From assembly GCF_001544615.1 (NCBI RefSeq), contig NZ_FCNV02000005.1, positions 62,001 to 126,000 on the forward strand: a stretch of DNA of 64,000 nucleotides, read 5' to 3'. This stretch comes from Caballeronia concitans (lineage in GTDB: Bacteria; Pseudomonadota; Gammaproteobacteria; Burkholderiales; Burkholderiaceae). The position numbers and the translations under genes are program-made. Below the pieces are notes generated by a model. It saw only the letters and a program-made list of their open reading frames with translations. It was not told the DNA's origin and made no database searches. Shown here piece by piece: positions 9,285-18,523 of this stretch. Each line of letters begins with the position of its first letter. Position 1 is the first letter of the stretch.

Positions 9285-9300
9285 TGCCTTATTTTAGGCA
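9285..9300. promoter_or_regulatory. candidate Lrp-family operator
   Basis: Perfect inverted repeat TGCCT-TATTTT-AGGCA in the 112-bp divergent region, 35 bp upstream of the regulator start and 62 bp upstream of the exporter. A 16-bp palindrome with an A/T core fits Lrp/AsnC sites. Binding is inferred. Confidence 0.5.
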
Positions 9301-9362
9301 TGGTTTTCGGTTGCGCGCATCGATAGACTGCATGTCATCGAAACTGAATTCGCATCGCCGCC

Positions 9363-10289
9363 ATGAATACTCGCGCACTGAGCCGGACGCACACTGCCGG
9401 CGACCATCGCCGGGGCGCCATCGAAATGACGCTCGCCATGCTGATGTCGGGCACCATCGGCTGGCTCGTCGTATCGTCGGGACAGTCCACATGGAACGTC
9501 GTGTTCTTTCGCTGCGTGTTCGGCGGGGCCACGCTCGTCGCCGTGTGCGCCATGCTCGGCTTCCTCAAGAAGCGCTATTTCTCGTGGCGCATGCTCGCGT
9601 GGGTCGCGCTCGGCAGCATTGCGATCGTCGGCAACTGGCTGCTGCTCTTCGCGGCGTATTCGCGCGCGTCGATCTCCATGGCGACGACCGTCTACAACAC
9701 GCAGCCCTTCATGCTCGTCGCGCTCGGGGCGCTCGTATTGCGCGAGCGCATTTCGGCATCGACGCTCGCGTGGCTCGGCGTTGCGTTCGTCGGGCTCGTG
9801 ATGGTGGTGCGCGTGGAGCCCGCCGTGCTCGCCATGCCCGGACGCTATCTCGAAGGCATTGGGTATGCGCTCGGCGCGGCCTTTCTCTACGCGATATCGT
9901 CCATCATCACCAAGCGCCTCAAAGACACGCCGCCGCATCTCATCGCGATGTTGCACGTGCTGCTCGGCATCGCGATGCTCGCTCCTTTCGCGCGCTTCGA
10001 TGCGGCGCCTGTCACCGTCGGCGGCTGGGCGTGTCTGATCGTGCTCGGCATCATGAATACGGGCCTCATGTACGTGCTGCTGTATGGCGCGATCCAGAAG
10101 CTGCCGACGGCCACCACCGGCGCGCTCTCGTTCATCTATCCGGTGGTCGCGATCGTCGTCGACTGGCTCGCGTTCGGCCAGCATCTCGCGTGGCTGCAAG
10201 TGGCGGGCGCGGCGCTCATTCTGCTCGCGGCAGCGGGCGTGAACCTGAATTGGCGCATCGTGCCGGCGCGTCGGCGTGTCGAAGAATGA
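9363..10289 (+). CDS. DMT (EamA) family exporter
   Basis: Ten-helix drug/metabolite-superfamily membrane protein of 308 residues with two EamA halves (about 20-150 and 165-295); the second half ends with the family-typical LSFIYPVVAIVVDWLAFGQ region. Such proteins export amino acids or other metabolites. Being divergent from an Lrp/AsnC regulator suggests an amino acid or related compound as substrate. The ATG at 9363 gives a 20-residue hydrophilic N-terminus; an ATG at 9426 just before the first helix is an alternative. Confidence 0.88.
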   Translation: MNTRALSRTHTAGDHRRGAIEMTLAMLMSGTIGWLVVSSGQSTWNVVFFRCVFGGATLVAVCAMLGFLKKRYFSWRMLAWVALGSIAIVGNWLLLFAAYSRASISMATTVYNTQPFMLVALGALVLRERISASTLAWLGVAFVGLVMVVRVEPAVLAMPGRYLEGIGYALGAAFLYAISSIITKRLKDTPPHLIAMLHVLLGIAMLAPFARFDAAPVTVGGWACLIVLGIMNTGLMYVLLYGAIQKLPTATTGALSFIYPVVAIVVDWLAFGQHLAWLQVAGAALILLAAAGVNLNWRIVPARRRVEE

Positions 10290-10356
10290 CGCTGCATGAT
10301 GCGGCGCGCGTCGTATAGAATGGCCCGCTTTTCCGAACAACATCGAAAGCGCCGCC

Positions 10357-11268
10357 ATGTGGTTCAAGAATCTTCAGCTTCATCGTCTTCCCGCTCACTG
10401 GACCGTCACGGCCGATCAAATGCAGCAATGGCTTGCGCCGCTCGCCTTCAGCGCGGCGTCGAGCGTCGAGAACGAGCGGCGCGGCTGGGTCTCGCCGCGC
10501 GGCGACGATGCCCTCGTCTATACGATCAACAAGCAGATGCTCATTACGTATCGCGCGGAAAAGAAGCTCCTGCCCGCGTCGGTCGTCACGCAGTTCACGA
10601 AGGAACGCGCGCTCGAACTCGAAGAGCAGCAGGGCTTCAAACCGGGCCGCAAGCAGATGCGCGAACTGAAGGAGCAAGTGACCGATGAACTTCTGCCGCG
10701 CGCCTTCAGCATTCGCCGCGATACGCGCGTGTGGATCGATCCGGTGAATGGGTGGCTCGCCATCGACGCGGCATCGGCGACGGTCGCGGACGACATCATC
10801 GGCTTGCTGGTGAAGTCGGTCACGGACCTGCCGCTTGCGAGCGTGCGGCCCGCGCGCTCGCCGGTGTCGGCGATGACCGAGTGGCTCCTGACGGGCGATG
10901 CCCCCGCGGGCTTCACGCTCGATCGCGATACCGAGCTGCGTTCGGCCGGCGAAGGCAACGCGACGGTGCGCTATGTCGGCCACGCGCTGGAGGCCGAGGA
11001 CATGCGCCGGCATATCGAGGCGGGCAAGCAGTGCATGCGTCTCGCGATGACATGGGACGACCGAGTGTCGTTCGTGCTGACGCCTTCACTGACGTTGAAG
11101 CGCGTGACGCCGCTCGACGTCATCAAGGAAGCCGCCGATCCCACCGCGGCCAACGACGACGAACGCTTCGAATCCGACTTCCTGCTGATGACGGGCGAAC
11201 TCGCGCGCCTTTTCGCAGCGCTTACGGAAGCGCTCGGCGGCGAAGAGGATTTGCGCGCGGCGGCTTAA
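10357..11268 (+). CDS. rdgC: recombination-associated protein RdgC
   Basis: A 303-residue RdgC, the ring-shaped dimeric DNA-binding protein that limits RecA activity and is nucleoid-associated. The opening [11 protein letters not shown], the [10 protein letters not shown] segment and [20 protein letters not shown] are characteristic, and the length equals the family norm. A TATAGA hexamer at 10314-10319 could be the -10 element, though I see no convincing -35. It is convergent with the diguanylate cyclase gene, with a 16-nt gap. Confidence 0.95.
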   Translation: MWFKNLQLHRLPAHWTVTADQMQQWLAPLAFSAASSVENERRGWVSPRGDDALVYTINKQMLITYRAEKKLLPASVVTQFTKERALELEEQQGFKPGRKQMRELKEQVTDELLPRAFSIRRDTRVWIDPVNGWLAIDAASATVADDIIGLLVKSVTDLPLASVRPARSPVSAMTEWLLTGDAPAGFTLDRDTELRSAGEGNATVRYVGHALEAEDMRRHIEAGKQCMRLAMTWDDRVSFVLTPSLTLKRVTPLDVIKEAADPTAANDDERFESDFLLMTGELARLFAALTEALGGEEDLRAAA

Positions 11269-11284
11269 GCAGCTTCACACCGCT

Positions 11285-12457
11285 TCATGCTGCTTCCGCC
11301 GCAGGCGATGCGAACGCGAAGGCGTTCTTGCCGTTGCGTTTGACGGCGTACATCGTGTCGTCGGCGGCGGCGACAAGCCGCCAGTAGTCCGTCACGCGAT
11401 CCGGATACGTGGCGATACCGATGCTCGCGCGCACGAGCGACAAGTCCATGCGCCCATCGGTTTCCGCCACGCACGTGATGATGCGCTGCGCGATCGCGGC
11501 CAGTTCGAGATCGCTCGAAAACTCCCGCACCAGCACCGCGAATTCGTCGCCGCCGATGCGCGCGACCACATCGCTATTGCGCACCGTCTGACGAAAACGC
11601 CGCGACACCGCAATCAGGAACTCATCGCCGATGCGGTGGCCGTGCGTATCGTTCACGCGCTTGAAGCCGTCGAGATCGATATACAGCACCGCGATGCGCT
11701 TGGCCGTCGCGCCGTGGCCGAGCTGCTCCGCGGTCTCTTCGAGCGCGGCGAACAACTTGCGGCGATTGGGCAGGCCCGTCATTGCATCGTGCAGGGACGC
11801 ATGCTCGAATTCACTCGAAATGCCGACGAGCTGGCGATTGCGCTTTGCATACATGCCGAGCGCGGTGATCAACACGCCGAACACGATCGACGACAACGCG
11901 ATCAGCGTATGCGACACGCTGACGATGCGCGCGCGCACATCGTCGCTCGCGCGATCGCGTTCGTTGCGCCAGTAGAGGTAAGCGGAATCGAGCGCACTGC
12001 TCGCCGCCTGGAAGTCCGATGCCGGCGGCAGCACCTCGGCGGGCAGCGCAGGCGCAGGTTCGGGACTCGATGCAATGAGCGCATGCAGGCTCGCGAGCCG
12101 CGCGGCGAACTCGGCGCGCGCGTCGCGATAGGCCGCGCGATGCGGAATATCGTCGGGCGGAGCATCCTGGAGCGAGAGCGTCGAGGCACGCGCCGTATCC
12201 GCGCGTTCGACGGCTTCCAGCACGAGGCCGATGTATTCCTGTTGAAGTTGCGCGGAGAAGATCGCGCGGACCTGGAACGCGAGAAACAAGAGACCGATCA
12301 GGAGACAGACCAGCGCGACGCCGGCTATCGGCGCGGGGCCGGGAATGCGCACGCGCCGGGCGTAGGCGCGTGCGGCGCGTAGGGCGCGCTGCGCGCGCGT
12401 CGTGAACGCGTCGTCGTCACGGACGGGAATATTCCTCTCGCTGACGGGATGTGGCAT
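11285..12457 (-). CDS. membrane-bound diguanylate cyclase
   Basis: Makes the second messenger c-di-GMP from two GTP. The 390-residue product has a first transmembrane helix (about 43-65), a helical periplasmic sensor region (about 66-182), a second helix (about 183-204) and a GGDEF domain. The active site GGDEF is intact at 302-306 and the product-inhibition I-site RNSD sits at 293-296, so an active, feedback-inhibited cyclase is expected. The periplasmic region matches no sensor I can name. The start overlaps the end of the upstream same-strand gene by 41 nt, implying co-transcription. c-di-GMP from it could feed the exopolysaccharide genes at 29-34 kb, but that is speculative. Confidence 0.93.
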   Translation of the reverse strand: MPHPVSERNIPVRDDDAFTTRAQRALRAARAYARRVRIPGPAPIAGVALVCLLIGLLFLAFQVRAIFSAQLQQEYIGLVLEAVERADTARASTLSLQDAPPDDIPHRAAYRDARAEFAARLASLHALIASSPEPAPALPAEVLPPASDFQAASSALDSAYLYWRNERDRASDDVRARIVSVSHTLIALSSIVFGVLITALGMYAKRNRQLVGISSEFEHASLHDAMTGLPNRRKLFAALEETAEQLGHGATAKRIAVLYIDLDGFKRVNDTHGHRIGDEFLIAVSRRFRQTVRNSDVVARIGGDEFAVLVREFSSDLELAAIAQRIITCVAETDGRMDLSLVRASIGIATYPDRVTDYWRLVAAADDTMYAVKRNGKNAFAFASPAAEAA

Positions 12458-13085
12458 TGCGTCGATAACTCACTCGATGAAAGAACGCGCCCACGCGCGC
12501 GAAGAGTCCGGGCTCGGCCCGTTCACTCTGCGCACGACGCCGGGCGTTGTGATTCGCTTGCGCCGTGCGCACCGGCTTATCCGATGCACGGCTCGCGCGA
12601 CTGGCCGGCTGCGTTGCACGACGCTGCGCGCTGTCGTCTTGCGCGATGCTGGCCGACGCTGCCGCGACGGGACTGAGCCCTGGCCGGTCCAATGTATCGG
12701 CAGGCGGGTTATCGGCGAGCGGAGTGGTTTCGATGCGCGGCGTCGTTGCGGCCGCCTCGACCACGCCCGATGACTGCGTGGCCGCCAGCACCGGCTGATC
12801 GACGCCGAGCGTCTGGCGCGCGCTCGTCATCGCTTCCGCGTAGACGCGCTGGTCGTGGTTGAACCACATGCTGTACGCGACGGTGCCGAGCACGCCGATG
12901 CCGAGCGCACTCGCCGACGCCGTCCACAACGCGAGCCGTCCGAAGCGCAACGGAGCGCGCGCGGGTTGCGCATCATCGTCGAAATCGCCGAGGAATTCGG
13001 GCGGCGACGCCGGAACGGACGGGTCGTTCGCGGGACTGGGTCCGCCTGCGAACGGCTCTTCGGGTAGCTCAGCGTGTTGAGGCAT
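12417..13085 (-). CDS. bitopic membrane protein with Ala/Pro/Thr-rich tail
   Basis: Unrecognised 222-residue protein. An acidic, proline-rich cytoplasmic N-terminus (EEPFAGG, DFDDDAQPAR) is followed by one transmembrane helix at about residues 50-72 (RLALWTASASALGIGVLG), then a low-complexity tail rich in Ala, Thr, Arg and Ser and a basic C-terminus. The ATG at 13085 is chosen because GGAG lies at proper spacing; an ATG 18 nt upstream lacks this. The last 41 nt overlap the start of the diguanylate cyclase, so the two are probably translated together. A partner or regulator of the cyclase is possible from context only. Confidence 0.7.
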   Translation of the reverse strand: MPQHAELPEEPFAGGPSPANDPSVPASPPEFLGDFDDDAQPARAPLRFGRLALWTASASALGIGVLGTVAYSMWFNHDQRVYAEAMTSARQTLGVDQPVLAATQSSGVVEAAATTPRIETTPLADNPPADTLDRPGLSPVAAASASIAQDDSAQRRATQPASRASRASDKPVRTAQANHNARRRAQSERAEPGLFARVGAFFHRVSYRRNATSRQREEYSRP

Positions 13086-13508
13086 GGCAGCGCTCCAGAA
13101 CATGTTCGTCGACGGCGGCAGGCGCTCGATTCATCCGGTGCGCAATGCGGCCCGCCGCAAAATACAGGTGAAGCGCCCGACGGCAACGTTCGCAAATGCG
13201 AGCGTGTCGCGGCGCATGCTATTCGAATTGAATGACGTCATGCGAAGCAAAAATCTCGCGCATATCGGTCTCGCTGCAAGCCGGCAAAATCGACCGTATG
13301 CGGCGCGTTCGAACAGGGTAAAAATGCCTGCACATCGTGGCTTGCGTGGCCACGTGGCATCGTTAATCAAACCAGACGATGCGCGTTGGTGCAAATGTCG
13401 AATAGTACCGTAGCATCGACCGAGCCAGCGGACATCCGAGATATTCCTCAGAGCAGGCATCGTGCGTTTGGTTGCATTCCGCACAGACCCGACATGGTAT
13501 TTCATCGT
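13086..13508. other. 423-bp intergenic region
   Basis: AT-richer than the flanking genes. It must hold the promoter of the leftward membrane protein/cyclase pair. A TGACGTCA palindrome is seen at 13233-13240 and GTGGCCAC near 13350. Open frames here have unlikely composition and no ribosome binding site, so no gene is called. Confidence 0.5.
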
Positions 13509-14432
13509 TCAGCGCGGCGCCTGATCCGTAGTGAACGGTTGTGGTTTTTCAGGCTGCGGCAAGCCGAAGCGCTCGAACTCCGAGATGACCTGTGCGCCGA
13601 ACAGCAGCAGCGTCGCGAGCGCTTCGAGACTGAACAGCACGACGATCGATGTCGTCAGCGACCCGTACACGACGCTTACTTGCGAGAGCGTTGCGAAGTA
13701 CCAGACCAACACGTGTCGGGTGATTTCCCACAGTATGGCCGCCGTCACGCTGCCGAGCAGCGCGAGCCGGAACGATGGCCGTCCCACCGGCATCACGAGG
13801 TAAATGGACGTCAGCACGAAGATTTCGCCCGCGACGCCGAGCAGATAAAGCAGCAAGCGCGATGCGCCCTTGAGCGACACTTCGACGCCGAGCAGCATGA
13901 CGCTGTTGTCGCCCATCGCCTGAAGGCCGTTCGACACGAGCGTGACGATCAGCATGCCCACGCCGAGAAACAGGATGTAGCAGTAAGGCAGGAGCGCGGA
14001 GAGTAGAAAATGCCGTCGCCGGACGGCCACGCGATGCACGAAGATGACCGACATCGCGTTCTCGAGCACGGTGAACGCGAGCGAGCTGAAGAAGATCATC
14101 GTGATGAGCAGCAGCCAGCCGATGACCGCGCGATGCGTCAGAAAGTTGGCGAGCTCGTTCACGATGGCGCGCGCCTGGCCGGGCACGAGCCATTCGAGCA
14201 GATGCGCGAGCGTTTCGAGCAACTCGCGCTGGCCGACGAACTTCGACAGCACGATGACGATCAGGATCAAAAGCGGCACGATGGACAGCAGCGCGTAATA
14301 CGCGACCGCGCCCGCGAGCAGCATGCCCTGGTTCGCGCGAAACGCCTTGATCGTGCGCTTGAGAAAGCCGAACGGATCGCGCGCGACGCTGTAAAGCTGA
14401 GGCCCGAGCACGGGGCCGAGAATCTTCGACAT
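13509..14432 (-). CDS. YihY/BrkB family inner membrane protein
   Basis: A 307-residue integral membrane protein of the YihY/virulence factor BrkB family, once mislabelled ribonuclease BN. The family opening is present (AVAYYALLSIVPLLILIV, about residues 40-57), with about six helices and the typical VVYGSLTTSIVVLFSLEA segment near the end. Molecular function of the family is unsettled. The ATG at 14432 has a GGAGG box; longer in-frame extensions are basic and unlike the family. No partner gene is apparent. Confidence 0.9.
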   Translation of the reverse strand: MSKILGPVLGPQLYSVARDPFGFLKRTIKAFRANQGMLLAGAVAYYALLSIVPLLILIVIVLSKFVGQRELLETLAHLLEWLVPGQARAIVNELANFLTHRAVIGWLLLITMIFFSSLAFTVLENAMSVIFVHRVAVRRRHFLLSALLPYCYILFLGVGMLIVTLVSNGLQAMGDNSVMLLGVEVSLKGASRLLLYLLGVAGEIFVLTSIYLVMPVGRPSFRLALLGSVTAAILWEITRHVLVWYFATLSQVSVVYGSLTTSIVVLFSLEALATLLLFGAQVISEFERFGLPQPEKPQPFTTDQAPR

Positions 14433-14554
14433 GGGACCTCCGCGACGCGCGCTATTGCGGCGATGGACGCGATGTCCTGCCCGCCTGCCTCTTTGGGGGA
14501 AAGATAGTGCGTCGCGGAGCAAATTGCACGCCTGACGCGTGACTTGATTCGACC

Positions 14555-14800
14555 TTAAGGATGCTGCTGCGATGTGTTGCGCGCGGCGGCCTGCTGCGCG
14601 GCTTCTTCGAACGCGATATCGAGAAGCGTATCGATCTCGCCGGCGGGAAGAGCCGCTGCTTCAATGTTACGCAGACGGCAAAAGAGGGCGAGCGCTTCGG
14701 CGGCGGCGGCGAACGCGTCCCCCAGAACGGCCTGTGGCAGTTCTTTCGGCGTGGGTCCCAAATCGCGGGAGGATAGGCGTTTTTTTCTCATAGACCGCAT
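14555..14800 (-). CDS. small hypothetical protein
   Basis: An 81-residue frame (an internal ATG at 14791 gives 78) beginning with a basic patch (MRKKRLSSRD) followed by Ala/Leu/Glu-rich sequence that should be helical, with the periodic stretch DAFAAAAEALALFCRL. Composition looks like a protein, but no good ribosome binding site is seen and I do not recognise a family. It lies alone upstream of the YihY gene on the same strand, 122 nt away. Treat as probable rather than certain. Confidence 0.45.
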   Translation of the reverse strand: MRSMRKKRLSSRDLGPTPKELPQAVLGDAFAAAAEALALFCRLRNIEAAALPAGEIDTLLDIAFEEAAQQAAARNTSQQHP

Positions 14801-15003
14801 ATCGGCAGCGGCGCGGCTTTACTTGAGCGTGCGCACTTCGTTCACCTTTGCAGCGTCATGCATTACTCTTGAATCAGCGGCTGGCGCGATGAGTCGTGAA
14901 CGCGTGAAGGAGCGAGCCGTCCAGTTTGCGAATGTTCATCGCGGCTTCTTTTGTCTGCCGAACGTGAGGCATCGAGCATTACGCTTCGGCCAGGGAGACG
15001 GTC

Positions 15004-16482
15004 ATGCCAGCTTCTCACGTAGCCGATACCTCCGCGCTCGGCCCCGGCGCCGATATCGAAGTCGTCAATGCCGACGAGCGCCTCTATAACCACGATCTCG
15101 CGCCCGTGCCGCGCACGCGCCGAACGTGGACCGGCTACAGCATCTTCGCTATGTGGATGTCGGACGTGCACAGCGTCGGCGGCTACACGTTCGCGGCGAG
15201 CCTCTTCCTGCTCGGGCTTTCGGGCTGGCAAGTGCTGCTTGCGATGACCATCGGCATTCTCATCGTCTATGTGCTGATGAACTGGGTCGGCAAGCCGAGC
15301 CTCGTGCACGGCATTCCGTTCCCGGTCATGGCGCGCGTGTCGATGGGCGTCATGGGCGCGAATCTCGCCGCGCTCATTCGCGGCGTGGTCGGCATCGTGT
15401 GGTACGGCGTGCAGACGTATTTCGCTTCCAAGGCGGTCGCGACGCTCCTGCTGCTCTTCGTGCCGTCGGCCATCGCGCTGCGCGATACGAGCTTTCTGCG
15501 GCTCGACATGCTCGGCTGGATCAGCTTTCTTTTCATGTGGCTGCTGCAGCTCATCATCTTTCAGCGCGGCATGGAGATCATCCGCAAGTTCATCGACTTC
15601 TGCGGGCCGGCCGTGTATGTCGTGATGTTTTTTCTGATGGGCTGGATTCTGTATCGCGCGGGACTCGGCAGTCTCGATCTCACGCTCTCCGGCAAGGTGC
15701 TGCCCGGCGACCAGCAATTGCACGCGATGGTCAACGCGACCCTGCTCGTCGTGAGTTATTTCGCGGCGCTGCTGCTGAATTTCGGCGACTTCTCGCGCTT
15801 CGCGAAGAGCGAGCGGCAGATGAAAATCGGCAATTTTCTCGGGTTGCCGTTCAACTTCCTTGCATTCGCGATCATCACGGTGATCGTCACGGCGGGCAGC
15901 GAGAAGGTCTTCGGCGCGATGATCATGGACCCGGTCGAGATCGTTTCCCGCATCGAGAACAAGGTGGCGGTGGCGATCGGCAGCATCACGTTCATCATCG
16001 CGACGATGGGCATCAATATCGTCGCCAACTTCGTTTCGCCGGCGTACGACATCGCCAATCTTTTTCCGAAGCACGTTGACTTCAAGAAGGGCGGGCTGAT
16101 CGCGTCGATACTCGCGGTGGTCGTGTGTCCGTGGATCTTCGTCGACAGCCCGAAGGCGATCACCATTTTCGTTTCGGTCTTCGGCGCCGTGCTCGCGCCC
16201 ATGTACGGCGTGATGATGGCCGACTATTACCTCGTCAAGCGTCAGCAGGTGAACGCCGCCGAACTCTACACGATGCAACCCGGCGCGCGCTTCTACTACG
16301 ACGGCGGATGGAACAAGGTCGGGCTCGCGGCGCTCGTCATATCGGGCGTCATTTCAGTGGGCTGGGAATTGTCGACGCAGCTTCTGAAGCTCCTGCCCGC
16401 GAACAATCTCGGCTGGCTGATCGGCGCGGCGGCGGGCGCGCTGCTGTACGTCGTGTTGATGCGTATCGCGCGACGGAAATAA
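15004..16482 (+). CDS. NCS1 family nucleobase:cation symporter
   Basis: Twelve-helix transporter of 492 residues for uptake of nucleobases, hydantoins, allantoin or related compounds with Na+ or H+. Family landmarks are NADERLYNHDLAPVP before helix 1, the TM1 signature WMSDVHSVGGYTFAASL, LVHGIPFPVMARVSMG after TM2, and FVSPAYDIANLFPKHVDFKKG near TM9. The precise substrate cannot be read off. No catabolic gene lies beside it: upstream is a small hypothetical gene, and downstream a convergent LysR regulator 124 nt away. About 200 nt upstream are non-coding and should carry its promoter. Confidence 0.93.
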   Translation: MPASHVADTSALGPGADIEVVNADERLYNHDLAPVPRTRRTWTGYSIFAMWMSDVHSVGGYTFAASLFLLGLSGWQVLLAMTIGILIVYVLMNWVGKPSLVHGIPFPVMARVSMGVMGANLAALIRGVVGIVWYGVQTYFASKAVATLLLLFVPSAIALRDTSFLRLDMLGWISFLFMWLLQLIIFQRGMEIIRKFIDFCGPAVYVVMFFLMGWILYRAGLGSLDLTLSGKVLPGDQQLHAMVNATLLVVSYFAALLLNFGDFSRFAKSERQMKIGNFLGLPFNFLAFAIITVIVTAGSEKVFGAMIMDPVEIVSRIENKVAVAIGSITFIIATMGINIVANFVSPAYDIANLFPKHVDFKKGGLIASILAVVVCPWIFVDSPKAITIFVSVFGAVLAPMYGVMMADYYLVKRQQVNAAELYTMQPGARFYYDGGWNKVGLAALVISGVISVGWELSTQLLKLLPANNLGWLIGAAAGALLYVVLMRIARRK

Positions 16483-16606
16483 GCACGCCAGGCGCCTGAC
16501 GTTCCCGCTCACCCACTGCGCAAGCGCTCACGCTTGTCAGACGAAACGCGCCGTACGCATGCTGTCGCCGCCGACGCTGCTGACGATATCCGCGTTCGCG
16601 GATGCT

Positions 16607-17524
16607 TCAGGCCCGCTCGGTCCGCAGCGTGCCATCGACGAAATCGCGCAGGAAATCCACCCACGTCCTGATCTTCGCGTCGAGATACTGGCGCGATGCG
16701 TACATCGCGTAGATCGTCATGGTCTGCAGTTCCCATTCCGGCAGCACGCGCACGAGCGCGCCACTCTTTAGCAACGGCTGCACCGAAAGCGCCGGGAGCG
16801 GCGCAATGCCCAGGCCGTCCGTGACCGCGACGGCGAGCGCATCGGCGGCATTCACGCGCAATCGGCCGGGCGGCAATTCCACTTCGACACTGCCTTGCGG
16901 CCCGTCGAAGAACCAGCGATCGACCGGGAAAAACGCCGTCACGAGTTGCAGGCAGGCGTGTTTCGGCAGATCGTCGATGGTGCGCGGCACGCCCGCCCGC
17001 TCCAGATAACGCGGCGATGCGCACAGCACGCTCGGCATCGAGCAGATGCGGTTGGAGACGAGCGCCGAATCCGGCAACGTGGATGTCGTGATCTGCAGGA
17101 AGACGTCGTAGCCTTCGTCGAGCATGTCGGGGACGTTCTGCGAGAGCGTCAGTTCCACGCGCACTTGCGGATGCGCGTCGAGATAGCGCGTGAGCGCCGG
17201 CACGACATAGTGCTGCCCGAACGTGATCGGCGCGTGCATGCGCAGCACGCCGCTCGGCGACACTTGCGCGTTGCTGGCCTCGGCCTCCGACAGATCGACG
17301 AGCGCCGTCACTTCCTTGCAGCGGGCGAGATAGCGGTTGCCGGCATCGGTAAGGGCGACGCGCCGCGTCGTGCGATTCAGAAGCCGCGTGCGCAGATGCG
17401 TCTCCAGTTCCGTGACCGCGCGCGACGCCTGCGCGGTGGTGATGTCCAACTGCTGCGCCGCCGCAGTGAAGCTCGATGCTTCCGCGACGCGCGTGAAAAT
17501 CCGCATGCTCCGCAACAGGTCCAT
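16607..17524 (-). CDS. LysR family transcriptional regulator
   Basis: A 305-residue LysR regulator: winged HTH at residues 1-60 (MDLLRSMRIFTRVAEASSFT, then TTAQASRAVTELE) and a substrate-binding domain from about 90. The AmpR/DsdC-like style LNRTTRRVALTDAG is seen after the HTH. It starts at the ATG at 17524, the usual position relative to the HTH. It is convergent with the NCS1 gene and separated by 213 bp from a divergent secreted-protein gene, so its target is not obvious from position. Confidence 0.92.
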   Translation of the reverse strand: MDLLRSMRIFTRVAEASSFTAAAQQLDITTAQASRAVTELETHLRTRLLNRTTRRVALTDAGNRYLARCKEVTALVDLSEAEASNAQVSPSGVLRMHAPITFGQHYVVPALTRYLDAHPQVRVELTLSQNVPDMLDEGYDVFLQITTSTLPDSALVSNRICSMPSVLCASPRYLERAGVPRTIDDLPKHACLQLVTAFFPVDRWFFDGPQGSVEVELPPGRLRVNAADALAVAVTDGLGIAPLPALSVQPLLKSGALVRVLPEWELQTMTIYAMYASRQYLDAKIRTWVDFLRDFVDGTLRTERA

Positions 17525-17737
17525 TCGGTCATCCGCTTTCGACGAAGCCCGCACTATCCCACGAGCCGATGCGCAGGCGCAACGCCGCGCGCCTTCCGGC
17601 CGTTCTGCACCGTTCCGCGCGACCGTTCGTTTCAGCGTTCACATCTGTTACAGGCGTTGTAACGCAAGCCCGGCGGGCCGCGAATAACATGGATTCATGG
17701 CCGCATTCCCACGGCGGCTTTATCGGCAGAGGAAGAA

Positions 17738-18145
17738 ATGAATATCAAGGGTTTCATCGGGCTTTCCATCGTTGCGTCCGCAGGCGTGGCCTGCGAGGCA
17801 GCAATGGCGCACGTGAGCATCGGGGTCAATCTCGGCGTGCCGGTCGTTGCCGCCGCGCCGGTTTACGCCGCGCCGCCGCCGCCCGTTTATGTCGAGCAGC
17901 AGCAACCGGCTTACGTCGAGCAGCAACCGGCTTACGTCGAGCAGCAACCCGTGCCGCCTCCGCCGCCGCCCGTCGTGTATCAGCCGGCGCCGCCCGTCGT
18001 CTATCAGCCAGCGCCGGTGGTCGTGGCGCCCGCGCCGGCCATCGTCATCGGCTGGCATGGCGACCGGTATTGGGACGGCGCCCGCTACTGGGACCGCCGC
18101 GACTGGTACGCGCATCACGGCGGCTATGGGTATCGGCACTGGTAA
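17738..18145 (+). CDS. secreted Pro/Tyr/Gln-rich repeat protein
   Basis: A 135-residue protein with a cleavable-looking signal (residues 1-24, ending AAMAH) and a low-complexity body: APPPPVYVEQQ, tandem YVEQQPA units (residues 51-70), PPPPPPVVYQPAPPVVYQ, and an aromatic/His-rich end (WHGDRYWDGARYWDRRDWYA). The C-terminal part resembles the small YXWD-rich envelope proteins common in Burkholderia. Role unknown; a cell-envelope location is inferred from the signal peptide. The next gene, 26 nt downstream, encodes a similarly Tyr/Pro/Gly-rich lipoprotein, so they probably form an operon. Confidence 0.75.
   Translation: MNIKGFIGLSIVASAGVACEAAMAHVSIGVNLGVPVVAAAPVYAAPPPPVYVEQQQPAYVEQQPAYVEQQPVPPPPPPVVYQPAPPVVYQPAPVVVAPAPAIVIGWHGDRYWDGARYWDRRDWYAHHGGYGYRHW
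17891..17953 (+). repeat. tandem 21-bp coding repeat
   Basis: Three head-to-tail copies of a GTCGAGCAGCAACCGGCTTAC unit, the first with one extra CAG and the last truncated and diverged. They encode the YVEQQPA repeats; copy number may vary between strains by slippage. Confidence 0.85.
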
Positions 18146-18171
18146 GCCAGGATTAGGCGGGAGACTGTTTC

Positions 18172-18417
18172 ATGAATAAGCGATCAAAAAAGATATCGGG
18201 CAATCGCAGCGTCGGGCGCTTGCTGGTGCTGCCCGTCACGCTCGCGCTCGCGGCGGCGCTCGGCGGCTGCGTCTATGCGCCGCCCTACGGTTATGCGCCC
18301 GCACCCGCGTACGGCTACGCGCCTGCTTACGGTTATGCGTACGGGCCGGCGTATTACGCGCCGTCGGTTTCAGTGGGCGTCGGGTTCGGTGGTTACGGGC
18401 ACTGGCACGGGCGGTAA
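18172..18417 (+). CDS. small Tyr/Gly/Pro-rich lipoprotein
   Basis: An 81-residue lipoprotein: basic N-terminus (MNKRSKKISGNRS), hydrophobic stretch, and lipobox ALGGC with Cys at about residue 33. The mature part is built of YGYAPAPA-like repeats and ends GFGGYGHWHGR. Similar short YGYAP lipoproteins are common in Burkholderiaceae and have no known role. It follows the Pro-rich secreted protein with a 26-nt gap and is followed by the cupin gene 106 nt later. Confidence 0.75.
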   Translation: MNKRSKKISGNRSVGRLLVLPVTLALAAALGGCVYAPPYGYAPAPAYGYAPAYGYAYGPAYYAPSVSVGVGFGGYGHWHGR

Positions 18418-18523
18418 TCGCGAGGGCGTCGGTGTCCGGGTGACGCGGCGCTCGCACGACATGCGGGATCGCGACGGGAACATGCGTTGCTGCGCCACGG
18501 TAACCCTTCGCGGAGAACCCACC

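Noticed and set aside
13131-13505. A 124-codon leftward frame in the 13.1-13.5 kb gap
   Set aside because: No ribosome binding site, Arg/Cys-rich composition and overlap with the likely promoter region.
14863-16278. Long leftward frame opposite the NCS1 symporter
   Set aside because: Highly charged H/R/D/E composition typical of antisense of membrane protein codons; the symporter is unmistakable.
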